Source: Pseudomonadota bacterium
Lineage (GTDB): Bacteria; Bdellovibrionota_C; UBA2361; OMII01
NCBI GenBank assembly: GCA_900299035.1
Contig: OMIG01000178.1
Span: 1 to 42,454, forward strand
DNA length: 42,454 nt
Reading direction: 5' to 3'
A model generated the notes under the pieces. The model did not search any database and had not been told where the DNA came from. It worked only from the letters and a program-made list of their open reading frames with translations. Below, piece by piece: positions 30,460 to 38,121 of the stretch; the stretch's first letter is position 1; every line of letters starts with the position of its first letter. Made by a program: the position numbers and the translations under genes.

Positions 30460-32007
30460 CTACGTCCTCCCGAAGAGCTTGCGGCGAATGAGCGCCTTGG
30501 TGTCGCGCAGGAAGAAGCGCAGCGAGCGCCGCTGGCAGTTGAGCCAGAGCAGGATGTAGCCGCCCGTTGAGAGCGTGAACTTGAGCACCGCCGGACGCAG
30601 CTTCGGCAGGTGGCAGAACATGTGCGTGAACATGTGGATCTCGGTCTTCACGAACTGCTTTCCGGACTGCCTCGGAAAGCGGAACCCGTGGTCGCCGTAG
30701 GCCGGCACGGGCTTCCCTTGGCGGCGAAGCGTCTCTGTCACGCGGAAAGCTCGCCAGCGCTTCTCTGTGGCCATCATCCTGTTGCACGCTAGCGCCTCCC
30801 GCTCGGTCACAGGGTCAACCACCGCATCACCGTCCTGCGAGATGTTCCGCACCGCGGCTTGGCCGCGGGCTGTGCGAGCCAGGCCGAAGCTCCAGCCCTT
30901 GTAGAAGTCTACTCCCTTGTGGGGCGGCGCCATCCATGGGTCTCCGACAGCGACGTCGGCAAACTCCGCCAGGGCGTCGAAGCAGGTCAGGCAGCGCGAG
31001 GGGGTGTAGAGCCGGTAAACGATGTTGATGATCTCCATGGAGGAGGGGCGGTACCCCTTCTTCTTCCCGAAGTAGACCGGGTAGAGCGAGCCGTCCTTCA
31101 TCTCAAGGTGCGGAGTTCCCGGGTGCTTGCCGACGCGCGAGATGTACCGCTGGGCGTTCTTGGTCTTGTCGCCGAGGCTGCCCCAGATAATCTTCAAGGC
31201 GTCGTGCTCGACTGCCGCGTGGCAGAACAGTCCGATGGTGAGAACGATCCGCTCGCGCAGCCGCTGGTCGAGCTCGGCTGCCTTGACGTACCCGTGAATC
31301 TGGCAGGGGAGCCCCACGAGCGCGTAGCGGCCTGGCGTGTTGCGAATCTCGCTGAAGACCGAGTTGGTTGGGCAGATGGCGTACTTTGACTTCATCGCCC
31401 CGAGCACCTCATCGCGCGAGCGCGCGATGATAGCCTTTCCTTTCCAGAGCTGTTCCGGGTCAGATGTGATAACGACCGCGCCATCGATCTCGCCGCGCTT
31501 CATCATGTTGAGCAGCAGCGCGGTGACGAGGCCGCCGCTCGTCGAGCGCTCTCGGATGTCTGGGTCCGTCGAGTACGAGAGAAAAGCCTCGCTGAAGTTT
31601 CCGTGAGTCGACGTAAGGTCGGCTTCAGTTCCGAACTGTTTCTTGTAGGCGTCGATGATGTTGAACTCGTCTCCCGGGCACACCTTCACGCACAGGTCGC
31701 AGTCGGTGCAGGCTGAGAGGTTGTGAACAGCCGGGTAGTCGTCGTCGTCGAGCCCGAGAACTCCGGTTGGGCAGATGCCGACGCACGAGCCGCAACGGTG
31801 GCACAGGCCACCGTCGATGATCTTGCTCAAGCTGCGCAGCGCCCTCGGCGTTTGGTCGTTCTTGTCGTTCTCCCACGAGAGCGGGGCAGTCATGGGGCTC
31901 TCGCCGCGCAGGGCTGTGTACGGGGCTGCCTGCCCAACGATCGAGAGTGAGAGCGGCTTTCGCCTCTGTTGAGGGGCCTCCGCCGCGATTTCGCCTGAGC
32001 TAGCCAC
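30460..32007 (-). CDS. FrhB/FdhB-like iron-sulfur flavoprotein
   Basis: A 515-residue protein of the coenzyme F420 hydrogenase/dehydrogenase beta-subunit family. Two 4Fe-4S ferredoxin clusters come first (C69, C72, C75, C79 and C100, C103, C106, C110). Then come the FrhB N domain (ERSTSGGLVTALLLNMM) and FrhB C domain (LVGLPCQIHGY, GLFCH, CLTCFDALAEFADVAVGDPW). Family members occur in polysaccharide clusters, where they are thought to reduce a sugar or lipid intermediate. I chose the GTG at 32007, with GGAGG nine bases upstream and overlapping the methyltransferase stop; the ATG at 31893 (477 residues) is the alternative. Confidence 0.88.
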   Translation of the reverse strand: MASSGEIAAEAPQQRRKPLSLSIVGQAAPYTALRGESPMTAPLSWENDKNDQTPRALRSLSKIIDGGLCHRCGSCVGICPTGVLGLDDDDYPAVHNLSACTDCDLCVKVCPGDEFNIIDAYKKQFGTEADLTSTHGNFSEAFLSYSTDPDIRERSTSGGLVTALLLNMMKRGEIDGAVVITSDPEQLWKGKAIIARSRDEVLGAMKSKYAICPTNSVFSEIRNTPGRYALVGLPCQIHGYVKAAELDQRLRERIVLTIGLFCHAAVEHDALKIIWGSLGDKTKNAQRYISRVGKHPGTPHLEMKDGSLYPVYFGKKKGYRPSSMEIINIVYRLYTPSRCLTCFDALAEFADVAVGDPWMAPPHKGVDFYKGWSFGLARTARGQAAVRNISQDGDAVVDPVTEREALACNRMMATEKRWRAFRVTETLRRQGKPVPAYGDHGFRFPRQSGKQFVKTEIHMFTHMFCHLPKLRPAVLKFTLSTGGYILLWLNCQRRSLRFFLRDTKALIRRKLFGRT

Positions 32008-32779
32008 GGGGCTTGCCCTCCACGCGCACGAACTTCGCCACGGCTGGAGAGCCGAACAGCCAGGTGAGGCCGAGCCCGCGGGCGATCGACTCAAGGCGGC
32101 GCGACAGGGTCGGGCTCTTGAGCGCGCGGTGCAGGCCCATTGGGAAGAAGAACTGGTACGTGACTGATTCGAGGCGATAGCCGTTGCGCTTAAACTCGCG
32201 CCGAACCTCCCACGAAGAGAAGATGCGGTAGGTGCGGGTGTTTCCCTCAATCATGTGCTTGATGCGGAACAGCAGCGGGGTGAGGAAGTTGAAGCTGAAC
32301 CAGACCGGGTAATCGACGATTACGGCGTGGTTAGAAGCTCTGCACATTTCCTTCACGAGCGTGCGCCAGGCGGTGCAGTGGCTCATCAGGCGGAAGCTGG
32401 CCACGACGTTGAACGATTGGTCGGGGAAGGGAAGCTCGATCAGGTTCCCCGCCCTGAAGGCGATCGCGCCTGATTCTATAAAATCTCGCAGCCTCTCTGC
32501 GCAGATGTGAGCGCTTCCGAGCACCGTGACTGAGCGGTTCGCCTTAGAGAGAGGAACCGCAATCTGGCCGTGGCCACCGCCTACGTCGAGCACAGTGGTG
32601 CACTCGTGGTCGAGCGCAGCCAACACTGCGCGCTCCTGGACCGCAAGCATCCAAGCGCCTACCGGTCCGCTAAAGCGGGCCGCGTACTCGTCAGAGGAAG
32701 AGTGGATGTCGGCCGTCTCATCCCCGTAGCGGACGATCTCTGCCTGCGCCGGCTGGCTATCGGTAAGGGCGTTTGACAT
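32000..32779 (-). CDS. Class I SAM-dependent methyltransferase
   Basis: The 259-residue protein is first in the five-gene operon. It has motif I VLDVGGGHGQIAVPL (residues about 63-77), a motif II-like VTVLGSAHICAERL, and ELPFPDQSFNVVASFRLMSH, typical of Methyltransf_11. Acidic residues usual after motif II are partly replaced (LGSA), so SAM binding may differ. A C-terminal helical part (YQFFFPMGLHRALKSP) resembles lipid- or quinone-directed methyltransferases. A promoter with a palindromic spacer lies 85-115 bases upstream. It may methylate the glycan or its lipid carrier. Confidence 0.87.
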   Translation of the reverse strand: MSNALTDSQPAQAEIVRYGDETADIHSSSDEYAARFSGPVGAWMLAVQERAVLAALDHECTTVLDVGGGHGQIAVPLSKANRSVTVLGSAHICAERLRDFIESGAIAFRAGNLIELPFPDQSFNVVASFRLMSHCTAWRTLVKEMCRASNHAVIVDYPVWFSFNFLTPLLFRIKHMIEGNTRTYRIFSSWEVRREFKRNGYRLESVTYQFFFPMGLHRALKSPTLSRRLESIARGLGLTWLFGSPAVAKFVRVEGKPRG

Positions 32780-32826
32780 GTGCGCGGTGCGGTAAAAGCC
32801 AAAAAGCCAAGCTGCCTAAAACTCAC

Positions 32827-32848
32827 GCTCGCGAACGGCTTCGCGAGC
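32827..32848 (-). promoter_or_regulatory. Hairpin in the leader of the five-gene operon
   Basis: GCTCGCGAA (32827-32835) and TTCGCGAGC (32840-32848) form a perfect 9-bp stem with a four-base loop, between the predicted transcript start and the methyltransferase ATG (32779). It could protect the mRNA or control read-through. Confidence 0.45.
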
Positions 32849-32864
32849 ACGCCGAGAGGGGCGG

Positions 32865-32894
32865 AGTATATAAGGTAAGTACCTAAAAAATCAA
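32865..32894 (-). promoter_or_regulatory. Promoter of the five-gene operon with palindromic spacer
   Basis: On the minus strand, TTGATT (32894-32889) precedes TATATA (32872-32867, 16-base spacer) or TATACT (32870-32865, 18 bases). The spacer holds the palindrome AGGTA-AG-TACCT (32873-32884). A half-site AGGTACT recurs at 32945-32951. This looks like a regulated promoter. Confidence 0.55.
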
Positions 32895-33066
32895 GGAATC
32901 CACCCCCGTTTGGCATTCTCTGGCTGAGGCTGGCCGCTGGTCTAAGGTACTGAAAAAGTGAGCCTTCTCGGTTCGGCGCGAGTACCCGCAAAGCTCCAGC
33001 CTCAAGAAAAACCCGGCGTCAGCCGACTAAGTTCTTACGGGCAGATGCTTGAGCGGGGGATGAGCT

Positions 33067-33381
33067 ATGGATTTTCCTACGGAGATTATTGGCGAGAAAG
33101 CGTACATCAGGGTTACCAGCGATCTCGACACCGAGGTCGCGGGAGAGGCTCTGCGCTCAGCCTTCAACGACATGTACGACCAGGGGAAGCGCACAATCGT
33201 GCTGGACCTCTCGGGGGCGCAGATCATCAACAGCTACGGAATCGGCAAGGTGCTCATGTGCTACAAGCGCCTCAAGGCTGAGAACGGAGTGCTGATGGTG
33301 AAGCCGCTTTCAGGCTTCGTGAAGGAGACGTTTGAGCTGCTCATGCTCGACAAGCTGTTGCCGGAAGACAAGGATCGGTAA
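33067..33381 (+). CDS. STAS-domain anti-sigma-factor antagonist-like protein
   Basis: A 104-residue single STAS domain. Strands TIVLDLSGAQ are followed by IINSYGIGKVL, where S56 aligns with the serine phosphorylated in SpoIIAA and RsbV. In partner switching the unphosphorylated STAS protein binds its HATPase kinase and frees a regulator. The next gene encodes a receiver-HATPase fusion, so these two are likely partners. The ATG is preceded by GGGGGA. The gap to the next gene is 74 bases. No PP2C phosphatase gene is seen nearby to reset the switch. Confidence 0.87.
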   Translation: MDFPTEIIGEKAYIRVTSDLDTEVAGEALRSAFNDMYDQGKRTIVLDLSGAQIINSYGIGKVLMCYKRLKAENGVLMVKPLSGFVKETFELLMLDKLLPEDKDR

Positions 33382-33455
33382 CGGGCAGGATGCAGGCACA
33401 GGAGAGATGTAAAGCAGGAGTGAACTGACTGGAGGAATTGCGGAGCACATAGCCC

Positions 33456-34385
33456 ATGAGCGTCGCTTCGACACCACCGAGCATACTGTTGGCAGATGGG
33501 GACGCCCATAGCCGCGAAGTGTTCGGCAGCTTCTTCGAGCGCCGCGGCTGGCAGTACGACGTGATTCCAGACTCCCGACTCCTCGGCGCCGCGCTCGACA
33601 AGAGCCCCTACGACATCGTGATAGCCGACGTCGCTCTCCCCGGCGTTGACTCGCTCCAGATGCTTCAGGACGTCCTCAGGAAGCACCCCAGCCAGGCAAT
33701 CATCGCACTCAGCAAAGATGCCTCGTACGACGAGGCCCTGTCTTTCTTTCGCAGTGGCGCCACGGATCTCCTGGCGCGCCCAATCGATTTCCTGTGGCTT
33801 GAGCGCATCGTGCAGCAAGTAGTCTGCTCGCGGCGCCACGAGGAGCGGGAGCGCATCTCGTACGGCTTCGTCACGAGCGAGCGCACGGAGATGCGCTTCT
33901 CCTGCCGAGACATAATCGAACTCGACACAGTTCCGCTGCCAATCGTGGGCCGACTCCAGGCAATCGGCGCTCTCGACCAGCACGAGGCGATCCGCGTTCG
34001 TTTGGCTGTTCAAGAGGCGGTTCTCAATGCGCTTGAGCACGGCAACCTGCGCCTCGAGTCGCGCTGGAAAGAGGAGTTACAGCCCGGCGGTGAAGATCGC
34101 TTCACGGCGCTGCGCCGCGAGCGGCTGCTCGATCCGTCGTACGCAGGACTCGCCATCTTTGTGACGGTGCTGTACCAGGATGGAATGCTCGAAATTGAGG
34201 TGAAGGACGAGGGGCAGGGGTTCCTCAATGCTCCGGCGAGCGCGGCCCCGCGCAAGAGCCATGACGTGCCTTGCTCAGGAAGGGGCTTGGCCCTCATGTC
34301 CAGCGCCGTGGACGAGGTCGTATTCGGGAAGAATGGTTCGGAAGTGACGCTTCGCAAGGCTACAAAGCGCGTAAGGAGCGCATAG
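33456..34385 (+). CDS. Receiver-HATPase fusion (RsbW-like signalling protein)
   Basis: Residues 8-125 form a response-regulator receiver: acidic D14 and D16, phosphoacceptor D58 (VIADVALPG) and a Ser near 86. The conserved lysine before the last loop is replaced by Arg (LLARPID), so phosphorylation-driven change may be altered. Residues about 140-300 form an RsbW-type HATPase: EAVLNALEHGN (N box), VKDEGQGF (G1) and CSGRGLALMSSAVDEV (G2). An internal insert of about 35 residues (RWKEELQPGGEDRF...) separates N box and G1. The protein probably phosphorylates the STAS protein encoded just upstream, under control of its receiver. Confidence 0.88.
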   Translation: MSVASTPPSILLADGDAHSREVFGSFFERRGWQYDVIPDSRLLGAALDKSPYDIVIADVALPGVDSLQMLQDVLRKHPSQAIIALSKDASYDEALSFFRSGATDLLARPIDFLWLERIVQQVVCSRRHEERERISYGFVTSERTEMRFSCRDIIELDTVPLPIVGRLQAIGALDQHEAIRVRLAVQEAVLNALEHGNLRLESRWKEELQPGGEDRFTALRRERLLDPSYAGLAIFVTVLYQDGMLEIEVKDEGQGFLNAPASAAPRKSHDVPCSGRGLALMSSAVDEVVFGKNGSEVTLRKATKRVRSA

Positions 34386-34390
34386 GGCAG

Positions 34391-34726
34391 ATGGCACTCA
34401 AATTCAGGCTCAAAGGGCTCGCTGAGACTTTCGTCGACACAATCACCTGCCCGTGTTGCGGGACGGTAGGGTCTGACGACCAGAACTTCTCGACCGAGTT
34501 CACGAAGGTCACCTACGAAGGAATTGTGGTGGTCGTTCAGTGCCGCTCGTGCAGCGAGATCTTCGTGCCTCGAACGCAGCGGCTCGGCGTCATCGACTAC
34601 AAGGCGCTCAGAGTGGCTGTCGAGAAGGACAGTGTCGACAGCGGCCAGGCGATACTCTCGGGCTGGGATGCGGTGAGGCTCTCTGCGGAGAAGCTAAACG
34701 CACAGCGTAAAGGCGCGATGCATTAG
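34391..34726 (+). CDS. Small zinc-ribbon-like protein of the STAS cluster
   Basis: A 111-residue protein whose ATG lies five bases after the stop of the receiver-HATPase gene, so it is in the same operon. It has a probable zinc ribbon: C20-x2-C23 (ITCPCCG) and C51-x2-C54 (QCRSCSE), with a beta hairpin between. The rest is helical with a basic end (KLNAQRKGAMH). I know no named family. Its position suggests that it is the output or an adaptor of the STAS switch. A longer in-frame reading from 34271 overlaps the upstream gene and is not supported. Confidence 0.7.
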   Translation: MALKFRLKGLAETFVDTITCPCCGTVGSDDQNFSTEFTKVTYEGIVVVVQCRSCSEIFVPRTQRLGVIDYKALRVAVEKDSVDSGQAILSGWDAVRLSAEKLNAQRKGAMH

Positions 34727-34830
34727 CCAGCAGCTCACACTAAGAGACAACCCTAGGGGCCACGCATACACCTTCACCAGGGAGGGGAGTCTCCAGATGT
34801 CGAGTTTTCGGGGAATGAACTTGGGACGGA

Positions 34831-35073
34831 CTACTTGGTCACGTCTGCGAGGGTCAGGCCGGCCTTCTTCAGCGCGCCCATGAACCCTACCTTGTCGATC
34901 GTGCGGAGCACGCGGGTCGATACGCGAACACGCACGTACTTTCCGAGCTCAGGGACGAACAGGCGCTTAGCCTGAAGATTTGACTCAAACTTGTGGTGGG
35001 TCTTGTTGTTAGCGTGGCTAACCCGGTTTCCGTTCTGGTGGGTAACCCCTGAGATTGCGCAACGACGAGCCAT
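34831..35073 (-). CDS. rpmB: 50S ribosomal protein L28
   Basis: The 80-residue protein has the L28 pattern: MARRCAISGV, GNRVSHANNKTHHKFESNLQ, and KYVRVRVSTRVLRTIDKVG. The paired zinc cysteines of some L28 forms are absent, so it is the zinc-free type. The start is ATG at 35073 with AGGA seven bases upstream; the frame extends to 35091. rpmG (L33), often beside rpmB, is not here. A strong promoter with consensus -35 lies at 35103-35131. Confidence 0.96.
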   Translation of the reverse strand: MARRCAISGVTHQNGNRVSHANNKTHHKFESNLQAKRLFVPELGKYVRVRVSTRVLRTIDKVGFMGALKKAGLTLADVTK

Positions 35074-35102
35074 AAGCACTTCCTTTCTCAAAAAGCGGGG
35101 GG

Positions 35103-35131
35103 AGGATATATGTCCGCGAGATAATTGTCAA
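35103..35131 (-). promoter_or_regulatory. Strong promoter of rpmB
   Basis: On the minus strand a perfect TTGACA (35131-35126) is followed after 17 bases by TATCCT (35108-35103); TATATC with a 15-base spacer overlaps it. The leader to the ATG at 35073 is about 25 bases and contains the AGGA ribosome site. Confidence 0.65.
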
Positions 35132-35246
35132 AGTACAGGGAAATGGCCCAGGGCTGTCACGCAACCCGCTGTAATTGCATTGAAAAAGGGTGTTTTTAAG
35201 GCGGCCGAAGATGTTGCCAGCCGTTCCTGTAGGGCACCGGGCGCAG

Positions 35247-36335
35247 CTAGTAGATCAACAGAGACTCAACCTTAGGGCCAGCTCCGCCTCCGCCAGGACC
35301 TCCACGGCCACCCGACTTGTTGATGGTCGCGCTAGCCATGAAAGTAGAGGTGCCGTAGTCCACTTTCGCGATGACCTCGAAGATGTTCCCCGAGTGGGTG
35401 ACTTTGCTGCCGCTGCCGCCTGCGGCTGAGCCCGTGATGCCTGTCGCTATCGTTGCGCCGATGATAGCGGGGAGTTCGGTTGCAAGAGCCGTTGTGAAGG
35501 GCTGCTGCTCTCGTTGCTGGATGATCTGGGCGGCGAGGGCTTGAGTCATCGACGGGTCGAGCGCCATGAGCACCTGCTCAGGCGCTGCGTTGATGTTAAT
35601 CGCCGCAAAGTTTGCCGTCGACACGTACGGCAAGATCATCTGCACAACATCAGGCGTGAAGCCCGGCACGGCGGCGAGCTCGCTCGCGAGCGACTCTAGC
35701 TTTCCTTCGTTTCGAAGCTCCTGCTCCTCGGAGAGGGTGTTCTCGATCCCCTGGAAGCTTTGGCCTTGCGGGCTCTGGTAGCTAAAGGCGTCCTTGTTTG
35801 CATCGAGGTAGTCGACCAAGTTCGCCACGAGTTGCTCTGGCGCAATAGGAGGAGAGTCTCCCGTTGGTGAGCCAACCCCAAGGTTCTGCATCAAGCGCAG
35901 CAGCACAGGCGCCCACTTCTGCACGTTGGGCGATGGGTTGCCCTGGGTGCCAGAGTCCTTGAGCTGCAGGAGGGGGATCTTCCCTTGCTCCGAGGCAATC
36001 AGAAGGGAGACCCGGACGTTTGGCTCCTCAATTCCGAGCATCGCTCCTGGAGCCTCCAGCCCCTGCTGGAACTTCATCCAGTCGTCCTTGGTGGGATCGT
36101 CTTGCGCGTTCTTGTCGTTCTCTATCAGCACGACCGCCACGTTTACCGCGGACTTCAGGATGTACTCAGCCTTCACTCGCCGCTCGGCGGCGCTGTTGAG
36201 GCGCATGGCGATGTAGGTCGAGTCTCCGAGCGCGACCAGGATGGTCATGCCTATGGCGATCATCAGGATTACCATGATGATCGCCACTCCCCTGTTAGGG
36301 CGGACTGGGGTGAATGTGTTCTCTGATTGCGTCAC
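35247..36335 (-). CDS. gspK: Type II secretion minor pseudopilin GspK, orphan
   Basis: A 362-residue protein with a prepilin leader: basic PVRPNRG then VAIIMVILMIAIGMTILVAL. Cleavage is expected after G16, and as in other GspK there is no Glu at position 5 of the mature protein. The GspK alpha-domain follows (LVDYLDANKD, NLVDY, ININAAPEQVLMAL, IIQQREQQPF), as in the tip subunit of the pseudopilus. The C-terminus has a Gly-rich stretch (GGRGGPGGGGAG). The start is GTG at 36335 with no clear Shine-Dalgarno. No other gsp genes are in the window, whereas gspK normally sits with gspG-J and gspL. Confidence 0.87.
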   Translation of the reverse strand: MTQSENTFTPVRPNRGVAIIMVILMIAIGMTILVALGDSTYIAMRLNSAAERRVKAEYILKSAVNVAVVLIENDKNAQDDPTKDDWMKFQQGLEAPGAMLGIEEPNVRVSLLIASEQGKIPLLQLKDSGTQGNPSPNVQKWAPVLLRLMQNLGVGSPTGDSPPIAPEQLVANLVDYLDANKDAFSYQSPQGQSFQGIENTLSEEQELRNEGKLESLASELAAVPGFTPDVVQMILPYVSTANFAAININAAPEQVLMALDPSMTQALAAQIIQQREQQPFTTALATELPAIIGATIATGITGSAAGGSGSKVTHSGNIFEVIAKVDYGTSTFMASATINKSGGRGGPGGGGAGPKVESLLIY

Positions 36336-36672
36336 AACAAAACACAGTTGTAAAAATAGGCGCGAATCTCAACAAGACCCTTTTCGGGGCTTTCTTTGTC
36401 CCTGCCGAGCAACATAGTGACGGACAATCAAGAGCTTAGTCCGACACTCACGAGCCGGCAAGGACCACTTGATCGGGAAACTCCCCGTTTTGGCTGGGTC
36501 GATGATTCAGAGATCGCTGCCCGGACTCAGCCGGGTTGCTACTGGAATATGAGACGACTGACCACCATCAGGGCTCTCTGTGTGCTATGCTGGTAGTCGG
36601 TATAGGAGACAGGTAGTCGCAGTCGTGAGCAGTGAACGCCCTGCGAGAGGGTCCTTGTTGAGGTGCGGTAGC
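36336..36672. other. Intergenic region, 337 bases
   Basis: No supported gene. It separates the GTG starts of gspK and the CheY-like gene. A weak stem CCC-CTTTTCG-GGG (around 36378-36389) followed by T-rich sequence lies near the gspK end. A 66-codon plus-strand frame (36396-36596) begins with TTG and has no ribosome site. No clear promoter pair was found. Confidence 0.4.
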
Positions 36673-37074
36673 GTGAAGGCTCTTATCTTAGAAGACGATG
36701 CGTGCTCAGCGCTCGCGCTCTGCTCTCTTCTTGAGCAGGCTGGAGTTCAGTCCTTTTCGGTAGCGGACACGGGCGCAGCGATGGAGGAGGTGCGTCGCGC
36801 GGCTCCTGATCTTCTGCTTGCGGACATAAACGTGCTCGGCGCCGGCTCGTCGTTGGATGTCGCTCGTGAGCTTCGCAGCATTCGCCCGGACGCGAAGCTG
36901 TTCTTTGTGTCAGGCTACCCCAAGGAAGAAGTCGAGGAGCAGGTGGCTTCGTTGCAGCCCTGCTTCGTGTACTCGAAGCCGGTGAATTTCGAGACCTTGC
37001 TTGAAGAGATTGAAACCGGCTCCGGCGGCGACATGCCCGCCAGCGGCCCGGCAGCAGTGACCTCTATGCGATAG
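36673..37074 (+). CDS. Single-domain CheY-like response regulator
   Basis: A 133-residue receiver domain without output. It has E7-D8-D9, phosphoacceptor D51 (LLLADINVLG), S80 (FFVSGYP) and K102 (VYSKPVN), so all core residues are present. The last 17 residues are a flexible Gly/Ala/Ser tail. The start is GTG at 36673, chosen because GAGGTG lies seven bases upstream; the longer frame to 36580 adds unrelated residues. No histidine kinase is adjacent, so it probably takes phosphate from a kinase encoded elsewhere. A 35-base hairpin follows its stop at 37090. Confidence 0.87.
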   Translation: MKALILEDDACSALALCSLLEQAGVQSFSVADTGAAMEEVRRAAPDLLLADINVLGAGSSLDVARELRSIRPDAKLFFVSGYPKEEVEEQVASLQPCFVYSKPVNFETLLEEIETGSGGDMPASGPAAVTSMR

Positions 37075-37089
37075 GCCAAAGCGCGCATC

Positions 37090-37124
37090 CCTCGGGCAAG
37101 CCCGACAAAATCTTTGCGCCGAGG
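37090..37124 (+). terminator. Strong hairpin after the CheY-like gene
   Basis: CCTCGG (37090-37095) pairs with CCGAGG (37119-37124), and inside it GCAA pairs with TTGC. It lies 15 bases after the stop. No T tract follows, so it may be an mRNA-end or leader structure and not a classic terminator. Confidence 0.4.
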
Positions 37125-37222
37125 AGACGCAAGCGAAAGAGCGGGGTGACCTCAGTCATGCAAAGCTCAGCCACAACCGGGTAGATACCGAGAGTGCCTG
37201 CCTACAGCACGCTGGAGTTCGT

Positions 37223-37768
37223 ATGACACTATCGAGCCTTAACTCTCTTCTCCTTGAGCAGCTTCGGGTGCTCTACGCGGCGGAGTCTCAGCTGGTTCGA
37301 GGAATCCCCAAGTTGATAGAGGGAGTTTCGTCTTCGGAGCTCAAGTCTCTCCTGGCGCAGCACCTAGCGGAGACAGAGAAACACCTCGAGCGGCTTGATG
37401 CCGCTGCCACGCACCTGCACGAGAAGCTTGCGGGCGAGCGATGCCGGCCCGTGGAGGCCTTGCTGAAGGAGGCACTCGACCTGACTGAGCGTCGAGGGGA
37501 CGATCGGGTGCTCGATGCTGGCGTGATCGCCACAATGCGCATGATTGAGAGCTTTGAGAAGACCGCGTACGAGCTAGCCCGAGACGTTGTGGAGGTGCTC
37601 AACGAGTCTGAGATCCTTAAAATAGTCGACGCTAACCTCCTCGACGAGAACCGCTGCGAGCAGTCGATGACAGTGCTGTTCGAAGACCTGATTGACTCGA
37701 TTCACGAAGGAGCCCGGGCGCATCAGCCGCGGGGAGCTATGGGGCTAGAGGAGGCTTCTGGCGGTTAG
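37223..37768 (+). CDS. DUF892/YciE-type ferritin-like protein
   Basis: A 181-residue four-helix protein. It starts SLNSLLLEQLRVLYAAESQLVRGIPKL, the usual opening of the YciE/YciF (DUF892) family, and has EKHLERLD, FEKTAYELARD and LLDENRCEQSMTVLFEDLI. The spaced Glu residues (E11, E19, E51 and later ExxxE pairs) fit a di-iron site. Family members are made under stress and may store or oxidise metal, though the exact role is not known. A perfect 11-bp terminator hairpin follows the stop. No strong ribosome site; GGAG is about nine bases upstream. Confidence 0.83.
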   Translation: MTLSSLNSLLLEQLRVLYAAESQLVRGIPKLIEGVSSSELKSLLAQHLAETEKHLERLDAAATHLHEKLAGERCRPVEALLKEALDLTERRGDDRVLDAGVIATMRMIESFEKTAYELARDVVEVLNESEILKIVDANLLDENRCEQSMTVLFEDLIDSIHEGARAHQPRGAMGLEEASGG

Positions 37769-37780
37769 TGGCGACGGCGT

Positions 37781-37817
37781 GGCAGAGCCGCTTGTGGGCG
37801 GCTCTGCCAGTTTATTT
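37781..37817 (+). terminator. Rho-independent terminator after the DUF892 gene
   Basis: GGCAGAGCCGC (37781-37791) pairs perfectly with GCGGCTCTGCC (37798-37808) around TTGTGG, followed by AGTTTATTT. It also lies just downstream of the convergent 39-residue gene, so it may serve both strands. Confidence 0.8.
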
Positions 37818-37937
37818 CTAGCAGATCTTTGACCTCTTGGAGCTGGGCGCAGAGCGCGACGGTTGCGATCTCTCCTTCGGCGTGGGTGTGGATGTTGACG
37901 GCGCTACCTTCGGTGCTGGCTTCTTTTTGCGTGGCAT
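37818..37937 (-). CDS. 39-residue basic Lys/Pro/Ser protein
   Basis: This short frame has a near-perfect ribosome site: AAAGGAGG, four bases before the ATG at 37937. The product is MPRKKKPAPKV..., about 39 residues, with some ten Lys/Arg and many Pro, Ser and Thr, ending SSKRSKIC. It has one acidic residue and no hydrophobic core, so it is probably disordered and may bind nucleic acid or ribosomes, like histone-H1-tail-like bacterial peptides. The stop lies just before the shared bidirectional terminator. The strength of the ribosome site makes it likely to be real; no family is recognised. Confidence 0.6.
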   Translation of the reverse strand: MPRKKKPAPKVAPSTSTPTPKERSQPSRSAPSSKRSKIC

Positions 37938-38121
37938 AGTTCCTCCTTTGGCTCTTGAGTGAGCGACTATTTTGCGAATCTTGGTGGTGGTAGAGCGGAT
38001 AGTCTATGAGCTTACTCACGCTCAGCGCGCCAGCCCGGGGTGGCGCATGCAGCTTGGTGTTTTGCGCGCTTGTCGCAGCACCTTCCGTGCTCACGCTTGG
38101 CTGCGCAACTGGAGGTTCGCT

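Noticed and set aside
36396-36596. 66-codon plus-strand frame
   Set aside because: It begins with TTG, has no ribosome site and no recognisable protein features.
37083-37160. Possible c-di-GMP-I (GEMM) riboswitch before the DUF892 gene (GGGCAAGCC and GACGCAAGC present)
   Set aside because: The motifs are imperfect (ACGCAAGC, not ACGCAAAGC), the GAAA tetraloop lies after instead of between them, and the sequence instead folds as one simple hairpin (37090-37124).
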